Shown here in pieces: positions 26,463 through 35,343 of a DNA stretch of 64,000 nucleotides. The notes beneath the pieces were generated by a model, which did no database searches, was not told the origin of the DNA, and worked only from the letters and a program-made list of their open reading frames with translations. Each line of letters opens with the position of its first letter. Position 1 is the first letter of the stretch. The stretch comes from an uncultured Bacteroidota bacterium (GTDB lineage: Bacteria > Bacteroidota > Ignavibacteria > UBA10030 > UBA8401): the NCBI GenBank assembly GCA_937920105.1, contig CALETH010000042.1:15897-79896 (forward strand), given 5' to 3'. The translations under genes were made by a program, and so were the position numbers.

Positions 26463-27062
26463 TTAAGATATTATTTTTTTTGTTTCTTCGTTTTTTAAAT
26501 ACTTTAAAAGTAATTTTATATATAAAAGCGATAATATATATAAAGGTATTCCAGTAAAAGGCAAAAATATTGGTGTTTCAAAATAAGGAAGGAAATCTAA
26601 AGTCTTAGTTAATGCATTGCTCAAATTATGAACGGAAAAACCTTTATTTAAGTCTTCATCGAAAGAAAAAAAAATGCTTGCTAACATTACATAAATAGAA
26701 TTTACCAATAATGGAAGAGTAAATAAAAAAAGCCTAGAACGAATGGGATATAGTTTTTTAATACAATATCCAATAAATATCCATGGTAATAGCGAAGAAT
26801 AAAGAGCAGGCATTATATATCTTATTATAATTATCTCATGATACCATATATTCCGCTCGCGACAGAGAGTGTAATAAAATATACCAAAACATACTACACT
26901 TGGAAGTAAGGTATAAAGAAAAAATAACTTTTGTTTACTTTTTATAAACGATAGTAGCACTGTAAAAATTAAAAAACTTAAAGATATATTATCTCTATAT
27001 TTATACAATAAATTAACTATATATTCTTCTAAAAAATCGGTAAAAAGGACAATAAAAAACAT
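26463..27062 (-). CDS. Integral membrane protein of unknown function
   Basis: This is a 199 aa protein that is mostly hydrophobic, with about six predicted membrane segments (for example LSFLIFTVLLSFI, LFFLYTLLPSVVCFGIFYY, LYSSLLPWIFIGY, LLVNSIYVMLASIFF). No motif is recognised and the C-terminus is Lys-rich. Base composition is more AT-rich than that of its neighbours. It sits between ligA and aguB on the same strand, with a 33 bp gap to ligA. It may be lineage-specific. Confidence 0.55.
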   Translation of the reverse strand: MFFIVLFTDFLEEYIVNLLYKYRDNISLSFLIFTVLLSFIKSKQKLFFLYTLLPSVVCFGIFYYTLCRERNIWYHEIIIIRYIMPALYSSLLPWIFIGYCIKKLYPIRSRLFLFTLPLLVNSIYVMLASIFFSFDEDLNKGFSVHNLSNALTKTLDFLPYFETPIFLPFTGIPLYILSLLYIKLLLKYLKNEETKKIIS

Positions 27063-27095
27063 TATTGTAAAATATAATTGTTTGTAGTTATTACA

Positions 27096-29105
27096 CTAAT
27101 TCATTATCATCTTTAAAAACTCATTTTCAGAAAGAATAGTTACACCAAGTTCTTGTGCTTTATCAAATTTAGAACCCGGATTTTCTCCGACGATAACATA
27201 ACTTGTTTTTTTGCTTACACTAGAAGAAATTTTCCCGCCAGCATTTTCGATTTTTTCCTTTGCTTCATCTCGAGTCATAGAACTTAATTCACCAGTCAAC
27301 ACAAAAGTTTTTCCGGTAAGAGAGGGATTTGTTACACTAATTTTTTTCTTTTCGGATTGTAATTGCAATCCTGCTTTGGAAATTTGTTGAATAAGAATCT
27401 GTGTAGATTTTTCTTTAAAAAATCGTACAATACTTTCTGCAATTTGTGGTCCAACTCCATTGATATTTTGCAAATCTTCTACGGTTACTTGTTGCAATTC
27501 CTTAATAGATGGAAAATTATTGCACAATATTTTTGCTGTTTCTGCACCAACATGCCGAACACCTAATCCAAATAAAACTTTATGAAAAGGTTGCTTTTTA
27601 CTTTTTTCAATGGCTTCTAATAAGTTTGTGGTACTTTTTTCTCCCATACGTTCCAATACAACTACATCTTCTTTTTTGAGGGAGTAAATATCTGCAATAG
27701 TTTTTAACAAATTTTTTTCTACTAATAAATCAATCATTGCTTCACCAAGACCTTCAATATCCATCGCAGTTCGCTGAGCAAAATGTTCTAAACGTCCACG
27801 CACTTGTGCAGGACATTCTACATTTTCACAATAGTATGCTGCTTCTCCTTGCGGTCGATAAATTTTTGCTCCACACTCAGGACAACTTTTTGGCATTATA
27901 AATTTTTTTGCACCATTTTTTCTTTTTTGAAGATTTACTGCACTCACTTTTGGAATTACATCTCCGCCTTTTTCTATCTGCACAGTATCACCAATATGTA
28001 AATCCAACTCCTTTATAAAATCTTCATTATGAAGTGTTGCTCTCCGCACGGTTGTTCCTGCAACAAATACCGGTTCTAATTCTGCAACGGGTGTAATAGT
28101 TCCAACACGTCCAACTTGAAATGTAATATCTTTCAAAATGGTTTCTACTTTTTGTGCCGGAAATTTATACGCAACCGCCCATCGCGGACTTTTTGCTACT
28201 GCACCAAGTTTTTTTTGTTGTTGAAGTGAATTGATTTTTACTACAACACCATCAATATCATACGGAAGATTTGCTCGTTCTTTTTCCCACTTATTACAAA
28301 ATTGCATTACTTCTTCAATAGAATTACATAATTGAATTTGCGGATTAATAACAAATCCCATTTTTTTGAGAAGTTGAAGATTTTCAAAATGTGTGGTGAG
28401 TTCTAATTGTTCGGAGTGAAGAAAATAGACAAAAATACTAAGTTTACGAGATGCAACAATTTTTGGGTCTTGTAATTTTAAAGTTCCTGCTGCAGAATTT
28501 CGAGCATTAGCAAAAAGTTTTTCTCCGATTAATGCACGTTCTTCATTCATTGCTTCAAAATCTTTTTTCATCATAAATACTTCACCACGAACTTCTAAAG
28601 AAATATTTTTTTTAGATGAGTGAAGTTGAAGAGGAAGAGAACGAATAGTTTTGAGATTATTGGTGATTTCATCTCCTTGAACACCATCTCCACGCGTTGC
28701 ACCTTGAACAAAAATCCCATCATTATATTTTAAACTTATTGCAACCCCATCAATTTTTAGTTCTGCAACATATTGTATTTTTTCATTTTTGAGCAGTGAT
28801 TGCACACGTTCAGAAAAGTCTAAAAGTTCAGTTTCACTGTAGGCATTTGCAAGACTGAGCATCGGAATTTCGTGAGTAACTGTAGCAAATTCTTTTGTGG
28901 GTTCTCCGCCAACACGTTGAGTGGGAGAGTCTGGTGTTTTGAGTTGTGGATATTGTTCTTCCAATGCGATGAGTTCTTTCATCAACGCATCGTACTCTTG
29001 GTCAGAAATAGTTGGTTCTGCCAGAACATAATATTTATAATCATGTTCTCGAATAATTTCTTTGAGTTGTTCTATTTTTTTTTCCGTGGATTGAAGAGAA
29101 GGCAT
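27096..29105 (-). CDS. ligA: NAD-dependent DNA ligase
   Basis: This is a 669 aa ligase that seals nicks in replication and repair using NAD+. Domains follow the standard order: Ia and adenylation domain with Lys117 in ELKIDG as the adenylated residue, then the OB fold (about 320-400). A four-Cys zinc finger follows (CPECGAKIYRP then CENVECPAQV, about 405-432), then HhH repeats (about 450-580, ERMGEKSTTNLLEAI and INGVGPQIAESI) and a C-terminal BRCT domain (about 590-669, LTGKTFVLTGEL). Length is normal. It starts 3 bp after the RodZ-like gene, so the two are likely cotranscribed. Confidence 0.97.
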   Translation of the reverse strand: MPSLQSTEKKIEQLKEIIREHDYKYYVLAEPTISDQEYDALMKELIALEEQYPQLKTPDSPTQRVGGEPTKEFATVTHEIPMLSLANAYSETELLDFSERVQSLLKNEKIQYVAELKIDGVAISLKYNDGIFVQGATRGDGVQGDEITNNLKTIRSLPLQLHSSKKNISLEVRGEVFMMKKDFEAMNEERALIGEKLFANARNSAAGTLKLQDPKIVASRKLSIFVYFLHSEQLELTTHFENLQLLKKMGFVINPQIQLCNSIEEVMQFCNKWEKERANLPYDIDGVVVKINSLQQQKKLGAVAKSPRWAVAYKFPAQKVETILKDITFQVGRVGTITPVAELEPVFVAGTTVRRATLHNEDFIKELDLHIGDTVQIEKGGDVIPKVSAVNLQKRKNGAKKFIMPKSCPECGAKIYRPQGEAAYYCENVECPAQVRGRLEHFAQRTAMDIEGLGEAMIDLLVEKNLLKTIADIYSLKKEDVVVLERMGEKSTTNLLEAIEKSKKQPFHKVLFGLGVRHVGAETAKILCNNFPSIKELQQVTVEDLQNINGVGPQIAESIVRFFKEKSTQILIQQISKAGLQLQSEKKKISVTNPSLTGKTFVLTGELSSMTRDEAKEKIENAGGKISSSVSKKTSYVIVGENPGSKFDKAQELGVTILSENEFLKMIMN

Positions 29106-29108
29106 AAC

Positions 29109-29900
29109 TTATTGAGCAAGATTTTTTTCAGTGATGGAAATATTACGAACTACAGCACCTCGTTTTCCTAAAGTACCAAGCACTTTTTCGTTTAATGAAA
29201 AATTAATTCCGCCAGCATTTCCAATAGTGAGAATAAATTGTTTTTTTGCTTTCCATTCTTTTGTTTTTTGTGGAACAAGAAAAAATTCTTTTGCAGGAAG
29301 AGAATCTATAATAATGCTTAACCAAACACTATCAGTAGATTTTCCTTTAAGGATTAAAGAATCACTAATAATATTTATTGGTGATGTTACTGATGGTGAT
29401 TGTATTGTATCAACAGTTTTTTTTGCAGGAGTATTTTGTTGATGTTCTTCTAATACTTCTTGAAAAGGAATTTCTTGTGGTTTTGGTTTATTAATATTAT
29501 TCCACACAAGATAGGTTGCTCCAATAATAACAATAACTACGATGGAAGAAATTGCTAAAACGTTTTTTGAAGATTTTTCAGAAGATGTATCATGTTTTTC
29601 TACTATAGTTACTGTTGCTTCTTTTTTTACAATTTTTTCTGTTGTCATTTTTTCTGTTGTCATTTTTCCTGTTGCAACATCATAGTTATGTAAAACCTCC
29701 TCTACAGAAATATCCATTGCTTCAGCGTACGCTTTGAGAAATGCACGAATGTATGTTTGTGGAAGAATATCAAAATTTCCTTGTTCAATTGCTTCAAGAT
29801 ATCGTAATTGAATGCGAGTTTGCTTTGATATAGTTATTAAAGAAGTATTTTTCTCTTCTCGTTGTTTTCGTAGTTCTTCAGAAAAATCTATAAGAGACAT
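29109..29900 (-). CDS. RodZ-like protein (HTH domain, membrane helix, DUF4115)
   Basis: This is a 263 aa membrane protein. An N-terminal HTH of the RodZ type (about 5-72, SKQTRIQLRYLEAIEQGNF then LPQTYIRAFLKAYAEAMDI) faces the cytoplasm. A linker follows, with the 5-residue unit KMTTE directly duplicated (about 79-88). One transmembrane helix (about 114-133) and a periplasmic DUF4115-like domain complete it. In other bacteria RodZ ties MreB to the elongation machinery, but no mreB is in view. It is directly upstream of ligA. Confidence 0.82.
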   Translation of the reverse strand: MSLIDFSEELRKQREEKNTSLITISKQTRIQLRYLEAIEQGNFDILPQTYIRAFLKAYAEAMDISVEEVLHNYDVATGKMTTEKMTTEKIVKKEATVTIVEKHDTSSEKSSKNVLAISSIVVIVIIGATYLVWNNINKPKPQEIPFQEVLEEHQQNTPAKKTVDTIQSPSVTSPINIISDSLILKGKSTDSVWLSIIIDSLPAKEFFLVPQKTKEWKAKKQFILTIGNAGGINFSLNEKVLGTLGKRGAVVRNISITEKNLAQ

Positions 29901-29902
29901 AG

Positions 29903-29976
29903 TGTTAGTTTTTAGTTCGTAGTTATTAGTTCTTGGTGTACAGTATTCATTTCATCATTCAATCATAGTTTTAAAA
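29903..29976. repeat. Family C repeat (minus orientation) plus TTAGTT-rich run
   Basis: 29945-29976 reads on the minus strand as AAAACTATGATTGAATGATG and belongs to family C (other copies at 41401, 41454, 41577, 41817 and 52344). It encodes the last residues (TMIE) and stop of the histidine kinase. 29903-29937 is a run of AGTT-containing units that resembles family D. Confidence 0.6.
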
Positions 29977-31730
29977 GGTAAACAAATACTAAACGTTGTT
30001 CCTTTTCCTACAGCGCTTTCTACAGAAATAGAACCATCATGAGAACGAACAACACCGTACACAACAGATAAACCTAATCCAGTTCCTTTTCCAACTTCTT
30101 TTGTTGTGAAGAAGGGGACAAAAAGATTTTCTTGCACTTCTTTTGTCATTCCCACCCCAGTATCAGTAATTTTTATTATTACAGTATTATTTTCTAAAAT
30201 GGTTTCGATGGTTAGCTTTCCTTTTTCGGACATTGCATCGCGTGCATTGATAAAAATATTTAACAATGCTTGCTGTAATCTTCCTTCATCACCTTTAATT
30301 AAAATAGATGTGTGGTGATAATTTTTTATAATAGTAACTCCCATTGCACTTGAATGAAATAAATTTGCTGTTTCATCAATCAATGTATGGAGATTGAGAG
30401 TTTTAAATTCAACAGTTGTTTTTCGTGCAAAGTTTAATAATTGTTGTGTAATTGCAGAACCACGTTTTGCAGTAGTTTCAATAATATTTATGAATTGAAT
30501 AAGTGGATTATTTTCTTCTATTCGTTGCTGCATAATAGAAACAGAACCAAGGATAGAAGTAAGAATATTGTTAAAATCATGAGCAACTTCTCCTGCAAGT
30601 CGCCCGACACTTTCTATTTTTTGCATGTGAATAAGTTGTTGCTCTAATTTTTGTTTTTCGGTAATATCACGGCTTACACATCTCATCAAAATTGGTGTAT
30701 GAGTTTCATCATACACTAAAGAAATTTTCACACTGACATCAATAATAGTTCCATCTTTTTTTAATAATTGTTCTTCTATAAAACGGGGTGGTTCACGTTG
30801 TTCAAATACTGATTTTAAAAGAGCATTAAAATGTGGTTTCCATTGTTCAGGATATAATTGTGAAAGAGGTTTTCCAATAAGTTCTTCTTTTGTATATCCG
30901 AGAGTCTCTGCTTCTGTATTATTACATTGAACAATAATCCCATTATTATCAACCAGATGATACATATCAGGAAGAAATTCAAAAAGTTCATAATATTCTT
31001 GTCTGGAATTTTGTAATTGCTGAACAAATTTTGCATTGTTCAATCCAACACTAATGTGATTGCAAAATGCTGTGAGAATATCAATTTTCTTTTGCGTAAA
31101 AAAATTATTGTTTTTGCTTGCAAAGATAACTATTCCAGCAAATTCGTTGGAAATTTTTAATGGAATTGACGCCCACGTATTAATAGAGAGAGAATATATA
31201 TCTGGATGTAAAAAAATATTTTTTTCACCATCGATATTTTTTTCAATAAAAACTTTACTTATCCATGAAAGAGGTTGGATTTCTTGCTGCGATATTTTTT
31301 CATTAAAAAATTCTATGTTAGTCCCGTAAGAATTTTTTTCTACCAACTTTTTATTTTCGATAAGATAAATCCATCCATAGTGAGATTTTGTTGCAGCAAT
31401 AATATTTCTGAAAACATTATTAAAGAGATACTCAATATCAATTGTTTGACTTACTTCTTTCGCAACAGTGTTGAGAGATTCCAAATTTGACTTTTGTTCT
31501 TCAAATACTCTTCCATATTTCAAAGAAAAATATACGCTCACAAAACCAATAACACCAACAGTAATGATGCTTATGAAATCTATAAAACCAACAATTTTTT
31601 CCAATACAATGTTGACTGTTATAATGGTTACCATGATAACAACAACAGCAGTGGAGGCAACAATTTGTGCCTGCTCTACAAGCCCAATACTCGTGATAAA
31701 TTTTCGCAGCCGTTGAAAAAAATGTTTCAT
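29955..31730 (-). CDS. Membrane histidine kinase with GAF and PAS domains
   Basis: This is a 591 aa sensor kinase. Two membrane helices (about 23-45 and 50-70) are joined by a very short loop, so sensing is probably cytoplasmic. A GAF domain (about 90-235), a PAS domain with PAC segment (about 245-360) and HisKA with His384 in GEVAHDFNNIL follow. The HATPase domain has the N box (IFINARDAM), DTGVGM and GTGLGLS. The DFNN variant after His is typical of PAS-linked hybrid-type kinases, but no receiver domain follows. A response regulator gene lies 120 bp upstream on the same strand, with a family B palindrome between, and is the likely partner. Confidence 0.92.
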   Translation of the reverse strand: MKHFFQRLRKFITSIGLVEQAQIVASTAVVVIMVTIITVNIVLEKIVGFIDFISIITVGVIGFVSVYFSLKYGRVFEEQKSNLESLNTVAKEVSQTIDIEYLFNNVFRNIIAATKSHYGWIYLIENKKLVEKNSYGTNIEFFNEKISQQEIQPLSWISKVFIEKNIDGEKNIFLHPDIYSLSINTWASIPLKISNEFAGIVIFASKNNNFFTQKKIDILTAFCNHISVGLNNAKFVQQLQNSRQEYYELFEFLPDMYHLVDNNGIIVQCNNTEAETLGYTKEELIGKPLSQLYPEQWKPHFNALLKSVFEQREPPRFIEEQLLKKDGTIIDVSVKISLVYDETHTPILMRCVSRDITEKQKLEQQLIHMQKIESVGRLAGEVAHDFNNILTSILGSVSIMQQRIEENNPLIQFINIIETTAKRGSAITQQLLNFARKTTVEFKTLNLHTLIDETANLFHSSAMGVTIIKNYHHTSILIKGDEGRLQQALLNIFINARDAMSEKGKLTIETILENNTVIIKITDTGVGMTKEVQENLFVPFFTTKEVGKGTGLGLSVVYGVVRSHDGSISVESAVGKGTTFSICLPFKTMIE

Positions 31731-31799
31731 AGAAAGTGTATTCTACAAAAAAGGTATTCCTCATTTTTTAGATGAAAAATACCTAATGTCTTGTCTTTA

Positions 31800-31830
31800 G
31801 ACCTCACAGGTTTTTAAAACCTGTGAGGTC
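31800..31830. repeat. Family B palindrome, inside-out relative to the copy at 15447
   Basis: Fifteen-base arms (31800-31814 and 31816-31830) are perfectly complementary. The arm starts GACCTCACAGG whereas the 15447 copy starts with the complementary order. On the minus strand it lies between the response regulator and kinase genes and may attenuate readthrough. Confidence 0.75.
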
Positions 31831-31850
31831 ATTTAATAACGAAAAAAATA

Positions 31851-32861
31851 TTATGCTTTTGAAGAAACTAATTTTTTTATTTCTTTTGCACGTTTTATTC
31901 TTCCTTCTAACGCAGCAATTAATAACTCTTGGTCAATAGGTTTAGTAAGATAGTCATCTGCACCACTTTGTTTTATTGTTCGTAAGATAACTTCCACATT
32001 CATTCCACTTAAGAAGATAAAAGGAATAAGAAGAAATTTATCCATAGAGCGAAATTTTTCCAAAAAAGTAAATCCACTCATTTGTGATTTTGGAAAATTG
32101 ACATCGCAAATAACAGCATCTGGTGTATGTTTCTCTAATAATTTTAATCCTTCTTCACCGGATAAACCTGTGTAACAAGTATATCCATCATCTTCAAGAA
32201 CTTGTTTCATCAATCCGAGAAAAACCTCATCATCATCTAGTAATAAAATATGTCCTTTCGACGTTCCTCGTGATTGTAATGAACTAATGAGTTGATAAAT
32301 TTGTGGTTCTACTTTGAGATGGTCTTCTGCCGTGATTTGAAATTTTTTTCTTGCACTTTCAAAATCGAAAGAACCGCTCATCCATGTATTTTTGATTTCG
32401 TTGATGTAGGCGGTGAGTTGAACTTCTTTTTCGATAGCATGCAAATCTTCATCAGTAATAGAAATTTGTTTACGTTCTTCCGCAATTTTATTTTTTTCTC
32501 TTTCTCCTAAAGCACCATTCGTCCATAAATCTAGCAATAATTTTTTATAATGCTCTTTTGCTTCTAATGTTGTTGCGACTTTTTCTGGCTCTATTGTGGG
32601 AGTTTCAACTTTTTCTTCGGATTTTGGTGGTTCTTCTTGTTTTGCCTGTTCTTTTTGTAGTTTTTCTTGTAATTCTTTTTCTTTTTGAGTTTCTTTGAGT
32701 GCAACAATTCTTTCTTGATAAGCACGCGCATAGACACTACGTGAGTCTATTTCGAAAACCTTTTTAATGCTTTCAAGAGCATCATCAAGTTTATTTTCTT
32801 TTATTGCACGGTCTGCAGCCCGCAAGTAATCGCTAATAATTTTGTCTTTTTCGTTTGGCAT
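31851..32861 (-). CDS. Response regulator with TPR-like N-terminus, twin helical repeats and C-terminal receiver
   Basis: This is a 336 aa cytoplasmic protein with no DNA-binding output domain. Residues 1-60 look TPR-like (AADRAIKENKLDDALESIKK), 60-95 form a Gln/Glu/Lys coil, and 105-192 hold two similar ~40-residue helical units, each with a Trp-x-x-Gly (LWTNGALGE; TWMSGSFDF) and an I-T-x-E/D-D turn. The receiver (about 203-325) has the acidic cluster D209-D211, phospho-acceptor D253 (ICDVNFP), Ser285 and Lys307 (TKPID). Receiver domains usually come first; here it is last. It may signal by protein contact. The likely kinase is the next gene. Confidence 0.85.
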   Translation of the reverse strand: MPNEKDKIISDYLRAADRAIKENKLDDALESIKKVFEIDSRSVYARAYQERIVALKETQKEKELQEKLQKEQAKQEEPPKSEEKVETPTIEPEKVATTLEAKEHYKKLLLDLWTNGALGEREKNKIAEERKQISITDEDLHAIEKEVQLTAYINEIKNTWMSGSFDFESARKKFQITAEDHLKVEPQIYQLISSLQSRGTSKGHILLLDDDEVFLGLMKQVLEDDGYTCYTGLSGEEGLKLLEKHTPDAVICDVNFPKSQMSGFTFLEKFRSMDKFLLIPFIFLSGMNVEVILRTIKQSGADDYLTKPIDQELLIAALEGRIKRAKEIKKLVSSKA

Positions 32862-32883
32862 TTTTTTATGTAATTATATAAAA

Positions 32884-33735
32884 TTAAAAAGATATGTGTG
32901 TGAATTTCTGAACTAATGAAAAATATATTTCTTCTTTTGGAAAAACGGTATTTGTCCACAACTGAAAAGATTTCGCTGCTTGTTGCAAAAACATTTCTAG
33001 TCCATTAATAATTATTGCGCCAGATTTTTGGGCATAATGTAATAATGGCGTTTGTAGAGGATTGTATATAATATCAAAAATTATTTGCTTATTTGAAAGC
33101 ACTAAATTTGATGGAATTGGCATTTTATCTACCAATGGTTTCATTCCCACAGGTGTTGTATTGATGATAAGATTTATCCGTTGAACATCATCAGGGAATC
33201 TTGAAAGAGTTTGTAATGATGTTTTTGGAAAAAGTGACTGAAAATATAATTCTATACTTTTTGCTTTTTCTATAGAACGATTATAAAGATAAATTTTTTT
33301 TGGTGAAAAATATTGACACAGAGCATATATTACAGATTTTGCTGCTCCGCCGCTTCCTACAATAAGCACGGTAGAACGATGAAGTTCTTTTTTATATTTT
33401 TCTAATGAAGAAATTATGCCATCAACATCAGTATTATATCCATGCAATGTACCATTGTTGTTGACAATGGTATTGATTGCTCCAATAATTTTTGCTTCAT
33501 CACTGATGACATCAACAAACGGGATAATTTTTTCTTTAAAAGGAATCGTAATATTTGCCCCTCTAAAATTTTTATTGCGAAGAGAGGAAACAACATTGGG
33601 CAAAAACTCTGTTGTTGTTTTTATGATTCCGTACGTGTAGGGAAGTTTGGTGATTGCAAAAGCGTGGTTGTGAATGAAGGGGGAAAGTGTATGTTCTAAC
33701 GGATTTCCAATAATTGCGATGAACTTCTTTTGCAT
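32884..33735 (-). CDS. aroE: Shikimate 5-dehydrogenase
   Basis: This is a 283 aa enzyme that reduces 3-dehydroshikimate with NADPH in aromatic amino acid biosynthesis. The substrate site is seen in GNPLEHTLSPFIHNHAF (about 10-26) and in NITIPFKE, where Lys67 is the catalytic lysine. YNTDVDG carries the catalytic Asp partner. The nucleotide site is VGSGGAAKS (about 127-135), followed by the NRS stretch that favours NADP, then INTTPVGM. Length is normal. The ATG shares one base with the stop of the upstream TPR gene (TAATG), so translation is coupled. Confidence 0.95.
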   Translation of the reverse strand: MQKKFIAIIGNPLEHTLSPFIHNHAFAITKLPYTYGIIKTTTEFLPNVVSSLRNKNFRGANITIPFKEKIIPFVDVISDEAKIIGAINTIVNNNGTLHGYNTDVDGIISSLEKYKKELHRSTVLIVGSGGAAKSVIYALCQYFSPKKIYLYNRSIEKAKSIELYFQSLFPKTSLQTLSRFPDDVQRINLIINTTPVGMKPLVDKMPIPSNLVLSNKQIIFDIIYNPLQTPLLHYAQKSGAIIINGLEMFLQQAAKSFQLWTNTVFPKEEIYFSLVQKFTHISF

Positions 33736-35111
33736 TATTTTTTTACGTTAATAAATGCAGGAAAATATTGTACCAACATTCCAATCCAAAATGCTTTTAT
33801 TGTTTTAGCAAACATTTTTTTCTTGAAAAATATTTTTCCTAATCCAAAATAGACTTCCGATTTGTAAGGAAAAATACTCATGCTTTCTTGAAACGCATGC
33901 GATGCTTCATGAAACATTTGTATGGTGTATAAAAGATTTCCATAATTATACCACACCTCATAATTTTTTTGGTCAAGCAGTAATGAGGTCTTATAACTTT
34001 TTAAACTCTCTTCATAATAGTGGAGTGAATATTCTACATCTGCTTTTGCAAACCATAATTCTGCATCTTTTTCATCCAACACAACAGCGACTTTGTAATT
34101 TTTGAGAGATTCTTCTAATACATTAAGATTGTAATAACACACACCACGCCCATAATATGCATCAAAACAATTTTTATCACACAAAATTGCTTCAGTAAAA
34201 CAAGAAATTGCTTCTTCGTATAATTCTTGTTTTTCGTACACTCTTCCAATATTAGACCAAGCAAATGCATTGTGTGGTTGTAAACGTAATACTTGTGTAA
34301 AAGATTCTAATGCTTCATTAAAATTATTGGTGAATAAAGAAATTTCTCCTTTAGCGTACCATGCTTCGTAAAAATCGTTATCAACAGTTGTTGCCATATC
34401 ATAACTTGCAAGTGCTTCAGTATCATTTTCTAATTTTTGCAACATCAATCCACGGTTATACCACAATGCAGCATTGTAAGGTTCTATGGTTGTTCCTTTA
34501 TTGTAACATTCAAGTGCTTTTTGTATTTCGTTATTGCTTTCATAACAAAACCCAAGTTCTATTAGCGTTTCTATATTTTGTGGATTTTTTGTTATGATGG
34601 TAGAAAGTGTTTCGATTGCTTCGTTATACCTTCCTGCTTTTTCTAAAGCGATTGCTTTATTGTATAATGCTTCTTCATTTTCACTATCCAATAATAAAAC
34701 TTCATTAAATTGTTCTATAGCATTTTCTGATTGATTTGCATTATCAAAAGTGATTCCAAGATTGATATGAATAGCAACATCGTAAGGATTTAATGCAAGT
34801 GCTTTTGTATAACTTTCTATTGCTTCAGAATATTGCATTGTATTATTGAAGATAATTCCTTGATACACCCAACCTTCTGTACTATATGGTGAATAGGTAA
34901 TAAGTTGTTGTGCAAAAGGAAGCGCTTCTTCAAATAAATGCTGGTCAATATAAAATTGGATGGCTTCTTCTAAAAGTTCTGTGTCGGTGCTGAGTTGGTT
35001 TTCGCTGGAAAGAAGAGAATTATAGTAGGCAATTTTTTGAGAATTACTTTTTTCTTGAAAATTATCATTATCAAATTCATCATACATATTATCAGACGTA
35101 AAATTTGGCAT
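33735..35111 (-). CDS. TPR-repeat protein (cytoplasmic)
   Basis: This is a 458 aa protein of about eleven consecutive TPR units, such as YSEAIESYTKALALNPYD, YNEAIETLSTIITKNPQN and YEEAISCFTEAILCDKN. There is no signal peptide, in contrast to the TPR lipoprotein at 15981. The N-terminal 30 residues are Asn/Asp/Ser-rich and probably disordered. It is a likely protein-interaction scaffold. The aroE start overlaps its stop by one base. A family A repeat and the divergent rfaE1 gene lie upstream. Confidence 0.85.
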   Translation of the reverse strand: MPNFTSDNMYDEFDNDNFQEKSNSQKIAYYNSLLSSENQLSTDTELLEEAIQFYIDQHLFEEALPFAQQLITYSPYSTEGWVYQGIIFNNTMQYSEAIESYTKALALNPYDVAIHINLGITFDNANQSENAIEQFNEVLLLDSENEEALYNKAIALEKAGRYNEAIETLSTIITKNPQNIETLIELGFCYESNNEIQKALECYNKGTTIEPYNAALWYNRGLMLQKLENDTEALASYDMATTVDNDFYEAWYAKGEISLFTNNFNEALESFTQVLRLQPHNAFAWSNIGRVYEKQELYEEAISCFTEAILCDKNCFDAYYGRGVCYYNLNVLEESLKNYKVAVVLDEKDAELWFAKADVEYSLHYYEESLKSYKTSLLLDQKNYEVWYNYGNLLYTIQMFHEASHAFQESMSIFPYKSEVYFGLGKIFFKKKMFAKTIKAFWIGMLVQYFPAFINVKK

Positions 35112-35254
35112 AGTTGTATTAAGAATGAGATGAAAACATCATATAAATAGTAAAAATAATCTACTATAAAAGATAAGGCAAGTCAATAGAAGGAAACTCG
35201 TTTTCTTCCATTTCTTGATAGTCCATCGTTAAATGCCTATATTTTTAAGGTACC

Positions 35255-35323
35255 GTCATTCCCGCGAAAGCGGGAATCCAGTTTTTTTTAAGTGGATGCC
35301 CCATAACAACATTCGGGCATGAC
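35255..35323. repeat. Family A interspersed repeat, copy 4
   Basis: The element runs from GTCATTCCCGCGAAAGCGGG to CATTCGGGCATGAC and lies in the 232 bp divergent gap between the TPR gene and rfaE1. Any promoter of rfaE1 must be inside or next to it. Confidence 0.78.
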
Positions 35324-35343
35324 ATCTTTATCTAAATTACAGT

